Source of the DNA: Bradyrhizobium sp. AUGA SZCCT0158
GTDB taxonomy: Bacteria > Pseudomonadota > Alphaproteobacteria > Rhizobiales > Xanthobacteraceae
Length of the DNA stretch: 64,000 nt
NCBI RefSeq assembly: GCF_018130065.1
Contig: NZ_JAFCME010000028.1
Location: 1-64,000 of the forward strand
Direction of reading: 5' to 3'
The notes beneath the pieces were generated by a model. The model was not told the origin of the DNA. It worked only from the letters and a program-made list of their open reading frames with translations, and ran no database searches. The first letter of the stretch is position 1; each line of letters opens with the position of its first letter. A program made the position numbers and the translations under genes. Shown one piece after another: positions 52,984-62,612 of this stretch.

Positions 52984-53818
52984 TCCACGCCTGACCCCGG
53001 CCCGTCCGGACCTCGCCGCCAAATATCTCGAAGGCAAGGTCACGGCGGCGCGCTTTGTGACCGGCGAGGAATTCTGTGTGGTCGATGCGATCGCGCCGCT
53101 GCGCGAGGCGCCGGCCGCCGACGCCGCGTTGCTGACGCAGGCGCTGAAAGGCGAACGCGTCACGATCTACGACCGCAACGGCGAAGGCTTTGCCTGGGGC
53201 CAATTGAACAGCGACGGCTATGTCGGCTGGATTCCCGATGCCGCGCTCGGCAAACCATCTGCCGCGCCGACTCACAAGGTCACGGTGCTACGGACCTTTG
53301 CGTTTCCGGCCGCGTCGATCAAGCTGCCGCCGGTGGATACGCTGTCGCTGGGGACGCTGATCACGGTGGCGCGCGAGGACGGCGCGTTCGCCGTCACGCG
53401 CGAAGGCTGGTACCTGCCGCGCCGGCATGTCGGTGGTCTGGAGGCGATGGAAAAGGACTTTGTTGCGGTCGCGGAAAAATTCGTCGGCACGCCCTATCTG
53501 TGGGGCGGCAAGAGCAGCCTCGGCATCGACTGCTCCGGGCTCGTGCAGGTTTCGCTTAGCGCCGCCGGCACCGGCTGCCCGCGCGACAGCGACATGCAGC
53601 AGGACGGCCTCGGCCGCGCCTTGAATCCCTCCGAAACCAAGAAGCTGCAACGCGGCGACCTGATCTTCTGGAAGGGCCATGTCGCGATCGTGCGCGACGC
53701 CGACACCATCGTCCACGCCAACGCGCATCACATGGCAACGGTAGTTGAAAATACGGCCGAGGCCATCGCCCGCATCAGGGCGGCAGGCAGCGAAGTGACG
53801 TCGATCAAGCGGCTTTAG
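52976..53818 (+). CDS. NlpC/P60 family cysteine peptidase
   Basis: 280 residues. SH3-like domain about 30-95 and a second 100-150, then NlpC/P60 with Cys186 (GIDCSGLVQ), His235 (GHVAIV) and His247 (HANAHH). Typically a gamma-D-Glu-diamino-acid endopeptidase for cell-wall peptides. No signal peptide, so it probably acts in the cytoplasm on recycled muropeptides. The aminopeptidase partner and the downstream Yej peptide importer fit a peptide/muropeptide salvage theme. Confidence 0.9.
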   Translation: MDDPRLTPARPDLAAKYLEGKVTAARFVTGEEFCVVDAIAPLREAPAADAALLTQALKGERVTIYDRNGEGFAWGQLNSDGYVGWIPDAALGKPSAAPTHKVTVLRTFAFPAASIKLPPVDTLSLGTLITVAREDGAFAVTREGWYLPRRHVGGLEAMEKDFVAVAEKFVGTPYLWGGKSSLGIDCSGLVQVSLSAAGTGCPRDSDMQQDGLGRALNPSETKKLQRGDLIFWKGHVAIVRDADTIVHANAHHMATVVENTAEAIARIRAAGSEVTSIKRL

Positions 53819-53874
53819 TTCTCTGACGCGTTTTCTTTACGCGAACCGGTGTCCACTTCGCTCGAAAACGCTAT
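53819..53874. repeat. Short dispersed repeat
   Basis: tgacgcgttttctttacgcg, then aaccggtgtccacttcgctcgaaaacgc: variant copies occur at 38150-38185 and 61650-61690. It lies between convergent genes. Hairpin TGACGCG-TTTTC-TTTACGCG is partial. Confidence 0.5.
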
Positions 53875-55500
53875 CTAGACCTCTACCGTCCCATCCGGCA
53901 CGGCTTCGATCCGGAACGCGGCGGCGAACAGCGCGCGGGTGTAGTCGCTCTGCGGATTCTTGAACAGCTCGGCGGCTGGCCCCTTCTCCACCACCTTGCC
54001 GTGACGCATCACGATCAGATGGCTGGCGAGCGACGCGACCACGCGCAGATCATGCGAGATGAACATGTAGGTGAGGTCGCGCTTGCGCTGCAGCTCGCGC
54101 AAGAGATCCACCATCTGGGCCTGGAACAGCATGTCGAGCGCGCTGGTCGGCTCGTCCAGCACGACGAAATCGGGCTCCAGCACCACGGCGCGCGCGATGG
54201 AGATGCGCTGGCGCTGGCCGCCCGAGAATTCATGCGGATAGCGAAACCGGGTCTTGGGGTCGAGGCCGACATCCGTCAGCGCCTTGATGACGCGCGCCTC
54301 GCGCTCCTCATATGTCAGCTTGGGCTGATGCACGCTCAGGCCCTCGGCGACGATATCGCCGACCGACATGCGCGGTGAGAGCGCGCCGAACGGATCCTGA
54401 AACACGATCTGCATGTCGCGGCGGAACGGCAGCATCGCCTTGAAACGCAGGCCCTGGATGTTGTTGCCGAGGAACACGATCGGCCCGTCCGACGAGATCA
54501 GCCGCAGCAGCGCGAGGCCGAGCGTGGTCTTGCCGGAACCGGACTCGCCGACAACGCCGAGCGTCTCACCCTTGCGCACCGCAAGGCTGACGCCGTCAAC
54601 CGCCTTGATGTGATCGACGGTTCGGCGCAGCAGGCCGCGCTTGACCGGAAACCAGACCTTCAAATTATCCGCCGACATCACCACCGGTGAATCGGGCCGC
54701 GGCGGCGCCGGGTCGGGCTTTGGTTCGGCCGCAAGCAGGTCCCGTGTGTATGAATGCTTAGGCGCCGTAAAAACCTGTTCCACCGGCCCCTGCTCGACAA
54801 TCTTGCCGCCATTCATGACGCAGACGACATCGGCGATGCGGCGGACGATGCCAAGATCATGGGTGATGAACAGCATGCTCATGCCGAGCCGCGTGCGGAT
54901 TTCGGCCAGCAGCGCCAGGATCTGGGCCTGCACCGTGACATCCAGCGCCGTGGTCGGTTCGTCCGCGATCAACAGGTCCGGCTCGTTGGCGAGCGCCATC
55001 GCGATCATGACGCGCTGGCGCTGGCCGCCGGACAATTGATGCGGATAGCTTTGCAGCCGCCGGTCCGGATCGGGAATGCCGACCTGGGTCAGGAGTTCGA
55101 GCGTGCGTGCCCGCGCCATCGCGCCGCGGACGCCGTTGTGGAGAAACAGGATCTCGCCGATCTGCGCCTCGATCGTATGCAGCGGATTGAGCGAGGTCAT
55201 CGGCTCCTGGAAGATGATCGAGATGTCGTTGCCGCGGATTCCGCGCATCTCGTTCTCGGGCGCGGTCAACAGATCCTGGCCGCGAAAGCGAATGCTGCCG
55301 GAAGGATGCGAGGCCGTCGGATACGGCAGCAGCCTCAGGATCGACAACGCACTGACGGATTTTCCAGAGCCGGATTCGCCGACCAGCGCCACGCACTCGC
55401 CGCGCCGAATCGAAAACGAGATATGATCCACCGCAAGGGTGTCGCCGAACGCCACCGACAGATCGCGGACATCGAGCAGAGGCTGGTTGATGGCGTCCAT
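53875..55500 (-). CDS. yejF: Peptide ABC transporter dual ATPase YejF
   Basis: 541 residues with two ABC cassettes, each with Walker A (GESGSGKS, GESGSGKT), signature LSGGQRQR/FSGGQRQR and Walker B (LLIADEPT, FVVLDEPT). The oligopeptide-type C-terminal motif is present. Powers YejBE. Last gene of a five-gene leftward run. Confidence 0.93.
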   Translation of the reverse strand: MDAINQPLLDVRDLSVAFGDTLAVDHISFSIRRGECVALVGESGSGKSVSALSILRLLPYPTASHPSGSIRFRGQDLLTAPENEMRGIRGNDISIIFQEPMTSLNPLHTIEAQIGEILFLHNGVRGAMARARTLELLTQVGIPDPDRRLQSYPHQLSGGQRQRVMIAMALANEPDLLIADEPTTALDVTVQAQILALLAEIRTRLGMSMLFITHDLGIVRRIADVVCVMNGGKIVEQGPVEQVFTAPKHSYTRDLLAAEPKPDPAPPRPDSPVVMSADNLKVWFPVKRGLLRRTVDHIKAVDGVSLAVRKGETLGVVGESGSGKTTLGLALLRLISSDGPIVFLGNNIQGLRFKAMLPFRRDMQIVFQDPFGALSPRMSVGDIVAEGLSVHQPKLTYEEREARVIKALTDVGLDPKTRFRYPHEFSGGQRQRISIARAVVLEPDFVVLDEPTSALDMLFQAQMVDLLRELQRKRDLTYMFISHDLRVVASLASHLIVMRHGKVVEKGPAAELFKNPQSDYTRALFAAAFRIEAVPDGTVEV

Positions 55501-55507
55501 GCTGCGC

Positions 55508-56686
55508 TTACCTGAACGTCTTGCGCGGATCGAAGGCGTCGCGTGCGGCCTCGCCGATGAAGATCAACAGCGACAGCATGATCGCGACCGAGAAGAAACC
55601 GGTGAGGCCGAGCCAGGGCGCCTGCACGTTGGCTTTTGCCTGCGCCAGCAATTCGCCCAGCGACGGCGAGCCCGGCGGCAGACCGAAACCGAGGAAATCC
55701 AGCGCCGTCAGCGTCATCACCGACGACGACACGATGAACGGCAGGAACGTCATGGTCGCCACCATCGCGTTCGGCAACAGGTGGCGGAACATGATCCTGG
55801 CATTGGAGACGCCGAGCGCCCGCGCCGCCTGGATGTATTCGAAATTGCGGCCGCGCAAGAACTCAGCGCGCACCAGGCCCACCAGCGACACCCAGGAAAA
55901 CAGCAGGAGAATGCCGAGCAGGATGAAGAAGCCCGGCGGCAGCACCGCCGAGATGATCAGCAGCAGATAGAGCGAGGGTATCGCGTTCCAGATCTCGATG
56001 AAGCGCTGGAACAGCAAATCGGTCATGCCGCCGAAATAGCCCTGCACGCCGCCCGCGGCGATGCCGATGATCGAGGACAAGATCGTCAAGGTCAGGCCGA
56101 ACAGAACCGAGATGCGAAAGCCGTAGATCAAGCGCGCGACCACGTCGCGGCCCTGGTCGTCGGTGCCGAGCCAGTTGTATTCGAGGTCGCTGCAGCCGTT
56201 CAGCCCCTTCTTCGACACCACTTCCTTGCACTGGGCTTCAGTGAGCATCCAGGTCGGCTTCGACGGCGCCGGCGTCGGCAGATCGAGGTTATGCGTGCTG
56301 TAGGAATAGCGGATCAGCGGCCAGATGATGGTGCCGCCCTTGTCGGCGATCTGCTTCTGCAAGTAGGGATCGCGGTAGTCGGCGGCGGTCTCGAAGTCGC
56401 CGCCGAAGGTGGTTTCGGAATAGCTGACGAAGGCGGGCCAATAGAGACGACCGTCGTACTTTATCAAAAATGGCCTGTCGTTGGCGATCAGCTCCGCAAA
56501 CAGCGAGACCACGAACAGGACCATGAAGATCCAGAACGACCAGTACCCCCTGCGATTGGCCTTGAAGTTCTGCCAGCGGCGGCGGTTGAGCGGCGACGGC
56601 GTGAAGGCATGGCGCGTCATCGGCACGGCCTCGCCGAGCGGCGATTGCGTCGTGGTCTCGACCGGCTGGGGTGCGGTGATCGTCAT
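55508..56686 (-). CDS. yejE: Peptide ABC transporter permease YejE
   Basis: 392 residues, six main helices and a large periplasmic insertion between the first two, typical of YejE. Contains the L-G-T-D-D-Q-G-R-D-V motif and the E-x-x-x-A-A-R-A-L-G-V inner-membrane loop. ATG overlaps the yejB stop by one base. Confidence 0.93.
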   Translation of the reverse strand: MTITAPQPVETTTQSPLGEAVPMTRHAFTPSPLNRRRWQNFKANRRGYWSFWIFMVLFVVSLFAELIANDRPFLIKYDGRLYWPAFVSYSETTFGGDFETAADYRDPYLQKQIADKGGTIIWPLIRYSYSTHNLDLPTPAPSKPTWMLTEAQCKEVVSKKGLNGCSDLEYNWLGTDDQGRDVVARLIYGFRISVLFGLTLTILSSIIGIAAGGVQGYFGGMTDLLFQRFIEIWNAIPSLYLLLIISAVLPPGFFILLGILLLFSWVSLVGLVRAEFLRGRNFEYIQAARALGVSNARIMFRHLLPNAMVATMTFLPFIVSSSVMTLTALDFLGFGLPPGSPSLGELLAQAKANVQAPWLGLTGFFSVAIMLSLLIFIGEAARDAFDPRKTFR

Positions 56687-57792
56687 CAGACCTCACGCGC
56701 CTCGAAGTCGATCCGTGGATCGACCCACATATAGGCGAGGTCGGAGATCAGATTGACCACGAGGCCGACCAGCGAAAAGATGAACAACGTGCCGAACACC
56801 ACGGGATAGTCGCGGTTCAAGACGCTTTCGAAACCGAGCAGGCCGAGCCCGTCGAGCGAGAAGATGGTCTCGATCAGGAGCGAGCCGGAGAAAAAGGCGG
56901 AAATGAACGCGCTCGGAAAACCCGCGATCACGATCAGCATCGCGTTGCGGAAGACGTGATTATACAGCACCTGCCGCTCGCCGCAGCCCTTGGCGCGCGC
57001 CGTCATCACATATTGCTTGCGGATCTCGTCGAGGAACGAGTTCTTGGTCAGCAGCGTCATGGTGGCGAAGGCGCCAAGCGCCATCGCGATCAGCGGCAGC
57101 GTGAGGTGCCAGAAATAGTCGATGATTTTCCAGTACCAGGGGAACTGCGCCCAGCCGTCCGAGGTCAGCCCGCGCAGCGGAAAGATGTTGAAGAACGAGC
57201 CGCCGGCGAACAGGATGATCAACAGGATCGCGAACAGGAAGCCGGGAATCGCAAACCCGACGATGATGATCGCCGAGGTCCAGGTGTCGAACCGCGAGCC
57301 GTCCTGCACCGCCTTGCGGATGCCGAGCGGGATCGAGATCAGATAGGTCAACAGCGTCATCCAGATCCCGAGCGACATCGAGACCGGCAGCTTCTCCTTG
57401 ATCAGCTGGATCACGCTGACGTCGCGAAAGTAGCTCTTGCCGAAATCGAACCGCGCGAAATTCCACACCATCAGCGCGAAGCGTTCGTACGCCGGCTTGT
57501 CGAAGCCGAACTGCGCTTCCAGCTTCTTGATGAATTCCGGATCGAGCCCCTGCGCGCCGCGGTATTTCGAGCCTACGGCGTCCGCCGATGCGCCGACCTG
57601 GCCGCGCGGACCCATGTCGCCGCCGCCCCCCGATATTCTGGAGGTGCCACCGGTGTCGGCGCCGGAGAGCTGCGCGAGCACGCGCTCGACCGGACCGCCC
57701 GGCGCGAACTGCACCACGATGAACGACACGAACAGGATGCCGAGCAGCGTCGGGAGCATCAGAAAAATACGGCGGGCGATATAAGCGGCCAT
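56686..57792 (-). CDS. yejB: Peptide ABC transporter permease YejB
   Basis: 368 residues. DppB-like, with periplasmic segment about 35-110 containing a Gly-rich stretch (S-R-I-S-G-G-G-G-D-M-G) and the E-I-R-K-Q-Y-V-M-T-A-R-A-K-G coupling loop. Four bases from the upstream binding-protein gene. Confidence 0.93.
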   Translation of the reverse strand: MAAYIARRIFLMLPTLLGILFVSFIVVQFAPGGPVERVLAQLSGADTGGTSRISGGGGDMGPRGQVGASADAVGSKYRGAQGLDPEFIKKLEAQFGFDKPAYERFALMVWNFARFDFGKSYFRDVSVIQLIKEKLPVSMSLGIWMTLLTYLISIPLGIRKAVQDGSRFDTWTSAIIIVGFAIPGFLFAILLIILFAGGSFFNIFPLRGLTSDGWAQFPWYWKIIDYFWHLTLPLIAMALGAFATMTLLTKNSFLDEIRKQYVMTARAKGCGERQVLYNHVFRNAMLIVIAGFPSAFISAFFSGSLLIETIFSLDGLGLLGFESVLNRDYPVVFGTLFIFSLVGLVVNLISDLAYMWVDPRIDFEAREV

Positions 57793-57795
57793 GAA

Positions 57796-59664
57796 TTATT
57801 TCGCCTGCTCGAGTTTCGCAGCCTTGTTGGCCTCGAACCACCAGTTGTCTGGCGCTCCGGTGCCTTGCGTGTAGCGTGCCGGCTTGGGCGGATGGGAAAA
57901 TTGATCCCAATAGGCGATCGGGTGATTGGTGCGAAACCACTGCGGCACCCAATAGCGGCCGGCCCGAAACACCCGATCCAGCGCACGGCACGCGATCGTC
58001 AGATCAGCGCGCGTTTCGGCGCCGATGGCCTTGTCGACCAGCGCGTCAATCGCAGGATTAGCTACTCCCGCCAGATTGTACGACCCCTTGGTGGCCGCCG
58101 CATGCGATGTGAAGTAAGGCCGCAGGCTGTCACCCGGCGTCGGCGACATGCTGAGGCGCATCGTCGTCATGTCGAAGTCGAACGACTCCACGCGAGCGCG
58201 ATACTGTACGGCGTCGATCAGCCGGATTTCCGCCTCGATCCCGAGCAGTTCCAGGTTCTTGATGAAGGTCGCATGATGCGGTTTGAACGAGGGCTCGTCG
58301 AGCAGAAACTCGATCTTCAAGACTTCGCCGTTCGGCAGCAGGCGCTTGCGGTCCTTCACCACAAGTCCCGCGTCCTGCAGCAACTGCCCGGCCTTGCGCA
58401 GCAAAGTCCGGTCCTGGCCCGACCCATCCGACACCGGCGGCACGAACGGCTCGCCGAACACCTCGGCGGGCACCTGCCCGCGGAACGGCTCGAGCAGCTT
58501 CAGCTCTTCAGGCGACGGCAACCCGGTCGCCACCATGTCCGAATTCTGGAACGGCGAAACCGTGCGCGCATAGGCGCCGTACATCACGGTCTTGTTGGTC
58601 CATTCGAAATCGAACGCGTTGATGACCGCTTCGCGTACCCTGGGGTCTTTCAGCTTGTCGCGGCGGGTGTTGAAGAACCAGCCCTGCCCACCCGAAGGCA
58701 ATTCATCCGGCAGGGTTTCACGTTTGACCCGGCCGTCCTTGACCGCGGGAAAATCGTAACGGGTGGCCCAGATGCGCGCCGTGAATTCCTCGCGGTAGAG
58801 ATAATTCTTGCCGGTAAAGCCTTCGAACGCGACATCGCGGTCGCGATAGAACTCATAACGCACGGTGTCGAAATTGTAGCTGCCGCGATTGACGGGAAGA
58901 TCGGCCGCCCACCAGTCCTTGACGCGGTCGTATTCGACGAAGCGGTTGATCTCGTATTTGCCGACCTTGTACGGTCCCGAACCGAGCGGGATATCGGTGG
59001 TCGATTCCTCGAATGGCCGCGTCGCGTAATAGGCTTTGGAGAAGATCGGCAGGCTAGCGACATAAAGCGGAACGTCGCGCGCGCGGTTTGGCGCAAACAT
59101 CACGGCCACCGTCGCATCGTCGAGCGCCTCGGCCTTCACCATGTCGCGCAGCTGGACCACAATCAGCGGATGGCCTTTTTCCTTCAGCGTGTTGAGCGAG
59201 AAGGCGACGTCGTGCGCCGTCATCTTCGAGCCATCGCGAAAGCGAGCCTCGGGGCGCATGGTGAAGCGGTAGGTGAGCTTGTCCGGCGAAATCCGCACCG
59301 ACTTCGCCGCAAGGCCATACATCGCGTCGGGCTCGTCATTGGCGCGCGCCATCAGCGAATCAAAGGTCAGCTCCATGCCCTTGGCGCCCTCGCCCTTGAG
59401 GATGAAAGCGTTGAACGAATTGAACGTCTGGAAGGACTGGTTGTAGGCGCGGGTCGACGGGATCGTGGAAAATAAGCCGCCCTTCGGCGCATCCGGATTG
59501 ACGTAGTCGAAATGCTTGAAGTCAGCCGGGTATTTCAGGTCGCCGAAGACCGACATGCCGTGCATCTCGGTGCCGCCATTGTCGGCGGCGGCGGGACGAA
59601 ACATGCTGGCACTCACCGCGCCGAGGCCGAGCCCCAGCACGTGCCGGCGATTGAGGTGCGCCAT
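57796..59664 (-). CDS. yejA: Peptide-binding protein YejA, copy 2
   Basis: About 622 residues. Twin-arginine-like signal (N-R-R-H-V-L-G-L-G-L) cut near A-A-A; SBP_bac_5 fold starting D-L-K-Y-P-A-D-F-K-H-F-D-Y-V-N-P, the YejA-specific opening, and E-S-F-D-F-D-M-T. ATG at 59664 has AGGA seven bases upstream; an ATG at 59691 overlapping the previous stop is possible. Paralogue of the next gene. Confidence 0.9.
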   Translation of the reverse strand: MAHLNRRHVLGLGLGAVSASMFRPAAADNGGTEMHGMSVFGDLKYPADFKHFDYVNPDAPKGGLFSTIPSTRAYNQSFQTFNSFNAFILKGEGAKGMELTFDSLMARANDEPDAMYGLAAKSVRISPDKLTYRFTMRPEARFRDGSKMTAHDVAFSLNTLKEKGHPLIVVQLRDMVKAEALDDATVAVMFAPNRARDVPLYVASLPIFSKAYYATRPFEESTTDIPLGSGPYKVGKYEINRFVEYDRVKDWWAADLPVNRGSYNFDTVRYEFYRDRDVAFEGFTGKNYLYREEFTARIWATRYDFPAVKDGRVKRETLPDELPSGGQGWFFNTRRDKLKDPRVREAVINAFDFEWTNKTVMYGAYARTVSPFQNSDMVATGLPSPEELKLLEPFRGQVPAEVFGEPFVPPVSDGSGQDRTLLRKAGQLLQDAGLVVKDRKRLLPNGEVLKIEFLLDEPSFKPHHATFIKNLELLGIEAEIRLIDAVQYRARVESFDFDMTTMRLSMSPTPGDSLRPYFTSHAAATKGSYNLAGVANPAIDALVDKAIGAETRADLTIACRALDRVFRAGRYWVPQWFRTNHPIAYWDQFSHPPKPARYTQGTGAPDNWWFEANKAAKLEQAK

Positions 59665-59687
59665 CCGGTTTTCCTTGCGCTTTTCCT

Positions 59688-61586
59688 TCAACTGCGCTTT
59701 CCGATCTTGGCTGCCTTTTCGGCGTCATACCACCACAGCGAGGGAAGACCCGAACGGCCGTATTTTGGCAACGGCTCGGCGTGGCTGAAACGATCCCAGC
59801 GGGCGTAGCGCGAGAAACCATAGGTGAATTGGGGTATGACATAGAAGTTCCAGAGCAGCACACGGTCCAGCGCTCGGGTCGCCGCCACCAATTCCTCACG
59901 GTCCTTGGCAAAAATCACTTGCTCGATCAGCGCATCGACGGCGGGATTCTTGATGCCGACGGTGTTCCTCGAACCCGGCTGATCGGCGGTGCGCGAACTC
60001 CAGAATTCCCGTTGCTCATTGCCCGGTGACAGAGACTGCCCCCATTGGTCGATGATCATGTCGAAATCGAAACTGCGGATGCGATTTTGATATTGCGCGT
60101 CATCGGCCACCCGGATCGACGTCGTGACTCCGATGCGCTCAAGTGATGGCTTGAAAAACAGGGCAATGCGCTCGGCAGGCGGATCCTGCACCAGGATTTC
60201 CACGGTAACAGGCTTGCCGTTGCTATCAACGAGCTTCTGGTCGCGCACCAGAAAGCCTGCCTCCTTCAGAAGCCTCGCACTCTCCCGCAAATTGGCGCGC
60301 ACCGCCTCCGGATTACCGCCAACCGGATTGACATAGGGCTTTGTGAAGACTTCGGCCGGCACCTTGTCACGCACCGCTTCGAGGATTTGCAGTTCACGTC
60401 CTTCCGGCAACCCGGATGATGCAAGCTCTGTACCCTCGAAGTAGCTGTTGATGCGCTTGTACTGGCTATAGAAGAGCTGCTTGTTCATCTCCTCGAAATC
60501 GTAGGCGTAATTGAATGCCCGCCGCAAACGCGCATCCTTGAATTGATCCCGGCGCAAATTGAGCACGAAGGCCTGCATCCGGCCTGAATCGTTGATCTTG
60601 AATTCTTCCTTGACGACCCGCTTCTCGACGACAGCCGGAAATTCATACTGGGTTGCCCATTGCTTGGCCGAATTCTCGCTAATCCAGTCCGCTTGGTCTG
60701 CCTTGAAGGCCTCCAGCGCAACCAGATTGTCGCGAAAGAACTCGAAGCGCAGTTGGTCGAAATTGTTCGTTCCAATTTGAGCCGGAATTTGCGCACCCCA
60801 ATAGTCCTTAACGCGCTCTAGGGTGACGGAGCGGCCCGCAACGAATTCCTTGATCCGATAAGGACCCGAGCCCAGCGGCGGCTCCAATGTCGTTGACGAG
60901 ATGTCGCGCTTGCGGCCCTGGCTGTCGGTGCCTTCCCAATAGTGCTTGGGCAAGACCGGCAATTCACCGACGATGGTCGGCAGTTCACGATTTCCCGGAC
61001 CGTCAAAAGTGAACTTGATATCGCGCTCGCCGGCCTTCTCCGTCTTGACCACGTGCCGGTAATAGGAGCCGTACATCGGGCTGAACTGCTTCAACGCATC
61101 AATCGAGAAAATCACATCTTCGGGCGTGACCGGCTTGCCGTCGTGCCAGCGCGCCTCCTTGCGGAGACGGTAGACGACCCAGGAAAAGTCTTCCGGATGA
61201 GCCGCCGCTTCGGCCAGTAGGCCATATTCGGTGACGACCTCGTCCTGCGATTTGGTCATCAGCGTCTCATAGATCAGCGTGGCGGCCGGCGCGAGCGAGC
61301 CTTTAACGCCGGCGACGGCGAGATTGAAGTTATCAAACGTGCCGATCGAGATCATCCGGGCGACGCCGCCCTTGGGGGCGCTCGGATTGACATAGTCGAA
61401 ATGTTTGAAGTCGGCTGGATACTTGATGTCACCAAACAGGGAGAGCGCGTGGCGCCATTCCAGCCCATTGATTTCGGACTGGGCGCGGGCGACGTCAATC
61501 GCGAAAAGGTTCGCATTAAGCCCCAGCGCCGGGGCCATCGCCGCCACAGCGCCGCCTTGCAGGAGGTGTCGTCGGGTGATCGCCAA
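59688..61586 (-). CDS. yejA: Peptide-binding protein YejA, copy 1
   Basis: 632 residues. Signal T-R-R-H-L-L-Q-G-G-A, cut near A-R-A. Shares D-I-K-Y-P-A-D-F-K-H-F-D-Y-V-N with copy 2 and the R-S-F-D-F-D-M-I motif but is well diverged (roughly 40 percent by eye). First gene of the run; two binding proteins for one translocator suggests two peptide classes, for example muropeptide and microcin-like peptides. Confidence 0.9.
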   Translation of the reverse strand: MAITRRHLLQGGAVAAMAPALGLNANLFAIDVARAQSEINGLEWRHALSLFGDIKYPADFKHFDYVNPSAPKGGVARMISIGTFDNFNLAVAGVKGSLAPAATLIYETLMTKSQDEVVTEYGLLAEAAAHPEDFSWVVYRLRKEARWHDGKPVTPEDVIFSIDALKQFSPMYGSYYRHVVKTEKAGERDIKFTFDGPGNRELPTIVGELPVLPKHYWEGTDSQGRKRDISSTTLEPPLGSGPYRIKEFVAGRSVTLERVKDYWGAQIPAQIGTNNFDQLRFEFFRDNLVALEAFKADQADWISENSAKQWATQYEFPAVVEKRVVKEEFKINDSGRMQAFVLNLRRDQFKDARLRRAFNYAYDFEEMNKQLFYSQYKRINSYFEGTELASSGLPEGRELQILEAVRDKVPAEVFTKPYVNPVGGNPEAVRANLRESARLLKEAGFLVRDQKLVDSNGKPVTVEILVQDPPAERIALFFKPSLERIGVTTSIRVADDAQYQNRIRSFDFDMIIDQWGQSLSPGNEQREFWSSRTADQPGSRNTVGIKNPAVDALIEQVIFAKDREELVAATRALDRVLLWNFYVIPQFTYGFSRYARWDRFSHAEPLPKYGRSGLPSLWWYDAEKAAKIGKRS

Positions 61587-61869
61587 TGCAGAATTCCTGT
61601 TGCTGTGGGACCAAGGTCTGATCTTCAGGGCATAATCGCAGGGGTATGATCCTAATCAGAAAACCGGTGTCCGCTTTTCCGGATCATGCTCCAGTGAGGG
61701 CCCAGTATAAGGCAAGGGTACGACGAATTTCGTTGCTTTTTCCTCATGTTATCAGCCAACGCAACGCGCCGGTGCGGCGAAAGGTCCCGATAACAACAAC
61801 GCGATATGCAAACGGCCAGGCAATGCCTGGCCGTCATGTCGCCGAAGTCCATGCAGGACTGTCGAAATG
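61587..61869. other. Intergenic region with repeat and hairpin
   Basis: No gene. Contains a dispersed repeat at 61645-61690 (atgatcctaatcagaaaacc, then ggtgtccgcttttccggatcat) and a perfect 10-bp hairpin acggccaggc-aat-gcctggccgt (61812-61834), 36 bases after the cycM stop, that probably ends cycM transcription. Confidence 0.55.
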
Positions 61870-62418
61870 TTATTTCGCCGCCGTCGGCAGCGGCACCGGC
61901 TTGTCCGCCAGCGTGGCCAGATAAGCAATCACGTCGGCGCGCTCGCTGTCCTTTGTGATACCGGCAAAGCCCATCGCGGTGCCCGGAATAAAGCCCTTCG
62001 GATTGGCGAGGAACTTGTTCATGTCGTCAAAGGTCCAGGTGCCACCCTTGCCCTTCATCGCGGCCGAGAAGTTGAAGCCGGCGCGCCCCTCGCCCTTCTT
62101 CTCGTTGATGACACCGAACAGGTTCGGACCGACCCGGTTGGGGCCGCCCTTTTCGAAGGTGTGGCAGGCCGCGCACTTCTTGGCGGCGCCGGCGCCCTTT
62201 TCAACCGAGGCGGTCTGCAGCAATTTCTCGATCGGCTCTGATGGCGCCGCGGCTTCCTTGGCCCCGCCCTGCGTCACTTCCTTCACGGCGATCTCGAAGC
62301 CCGGCTTCTCCGGCATATGGGGCGCGAAAATCGCGTTGGCGGCGAAGCTCGTCACCAGGACGAGAAGACAGGTGGCGAGAACGGCGCCGAGAATTTTGTT
62401 GAGTTCGAAGGAGTCCAT
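61870..62418 (-). CDS. cycM: Membrane-anchored cytochrome c (CycM type)
   Basis: 182 residues. Uncleaved N-terminal anchor helix (about 9-30), an acidic/Ala linker, then a class I cytochrome c with heme motif C82-A-A-C85-H86 and axial Met149 (P-G-T-A-M-G-F-A-G). In Bradyrhizobium CycM carries electrons from the bc1 complex to the aa3 oxidase. Single gene. Confidence 0.92.
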   Translation of the reverse strand: MDSFELNKILGAVLATCLLVLVTSFAANAIFAPHMPEKPGFEIAVKEVTQGGAKEAAAPSEPIEKLLQTASVEKGAGAAKKCAACHTFEKGGPNRVGPNLFGVINEKKGEGRAGFNFSAAMKGKGGTWTFDDMNKFLANPKGFIPGTAMGFAGITKDSERADVIAYLATLADKPVPLPTAAK

Positions 62419-62612
62419 AGTGGCTCAGGCTCCAGGCCTTAAAGGATCGACTTAAAGGCCGGCAAACGGCCGCGGTTTAGCCTCAGGAATCAGGCTTTCG
62501 CGCCGCACCCTCAGCAGGGTTGAGATATCGGTTTGCCCGGGCTCTGGCAACCCGTATAAACGCCCCGACTTTCCGCCAATCCCCATTATTTCCGGCCTGT
62601 TTTCGCTAGCCC

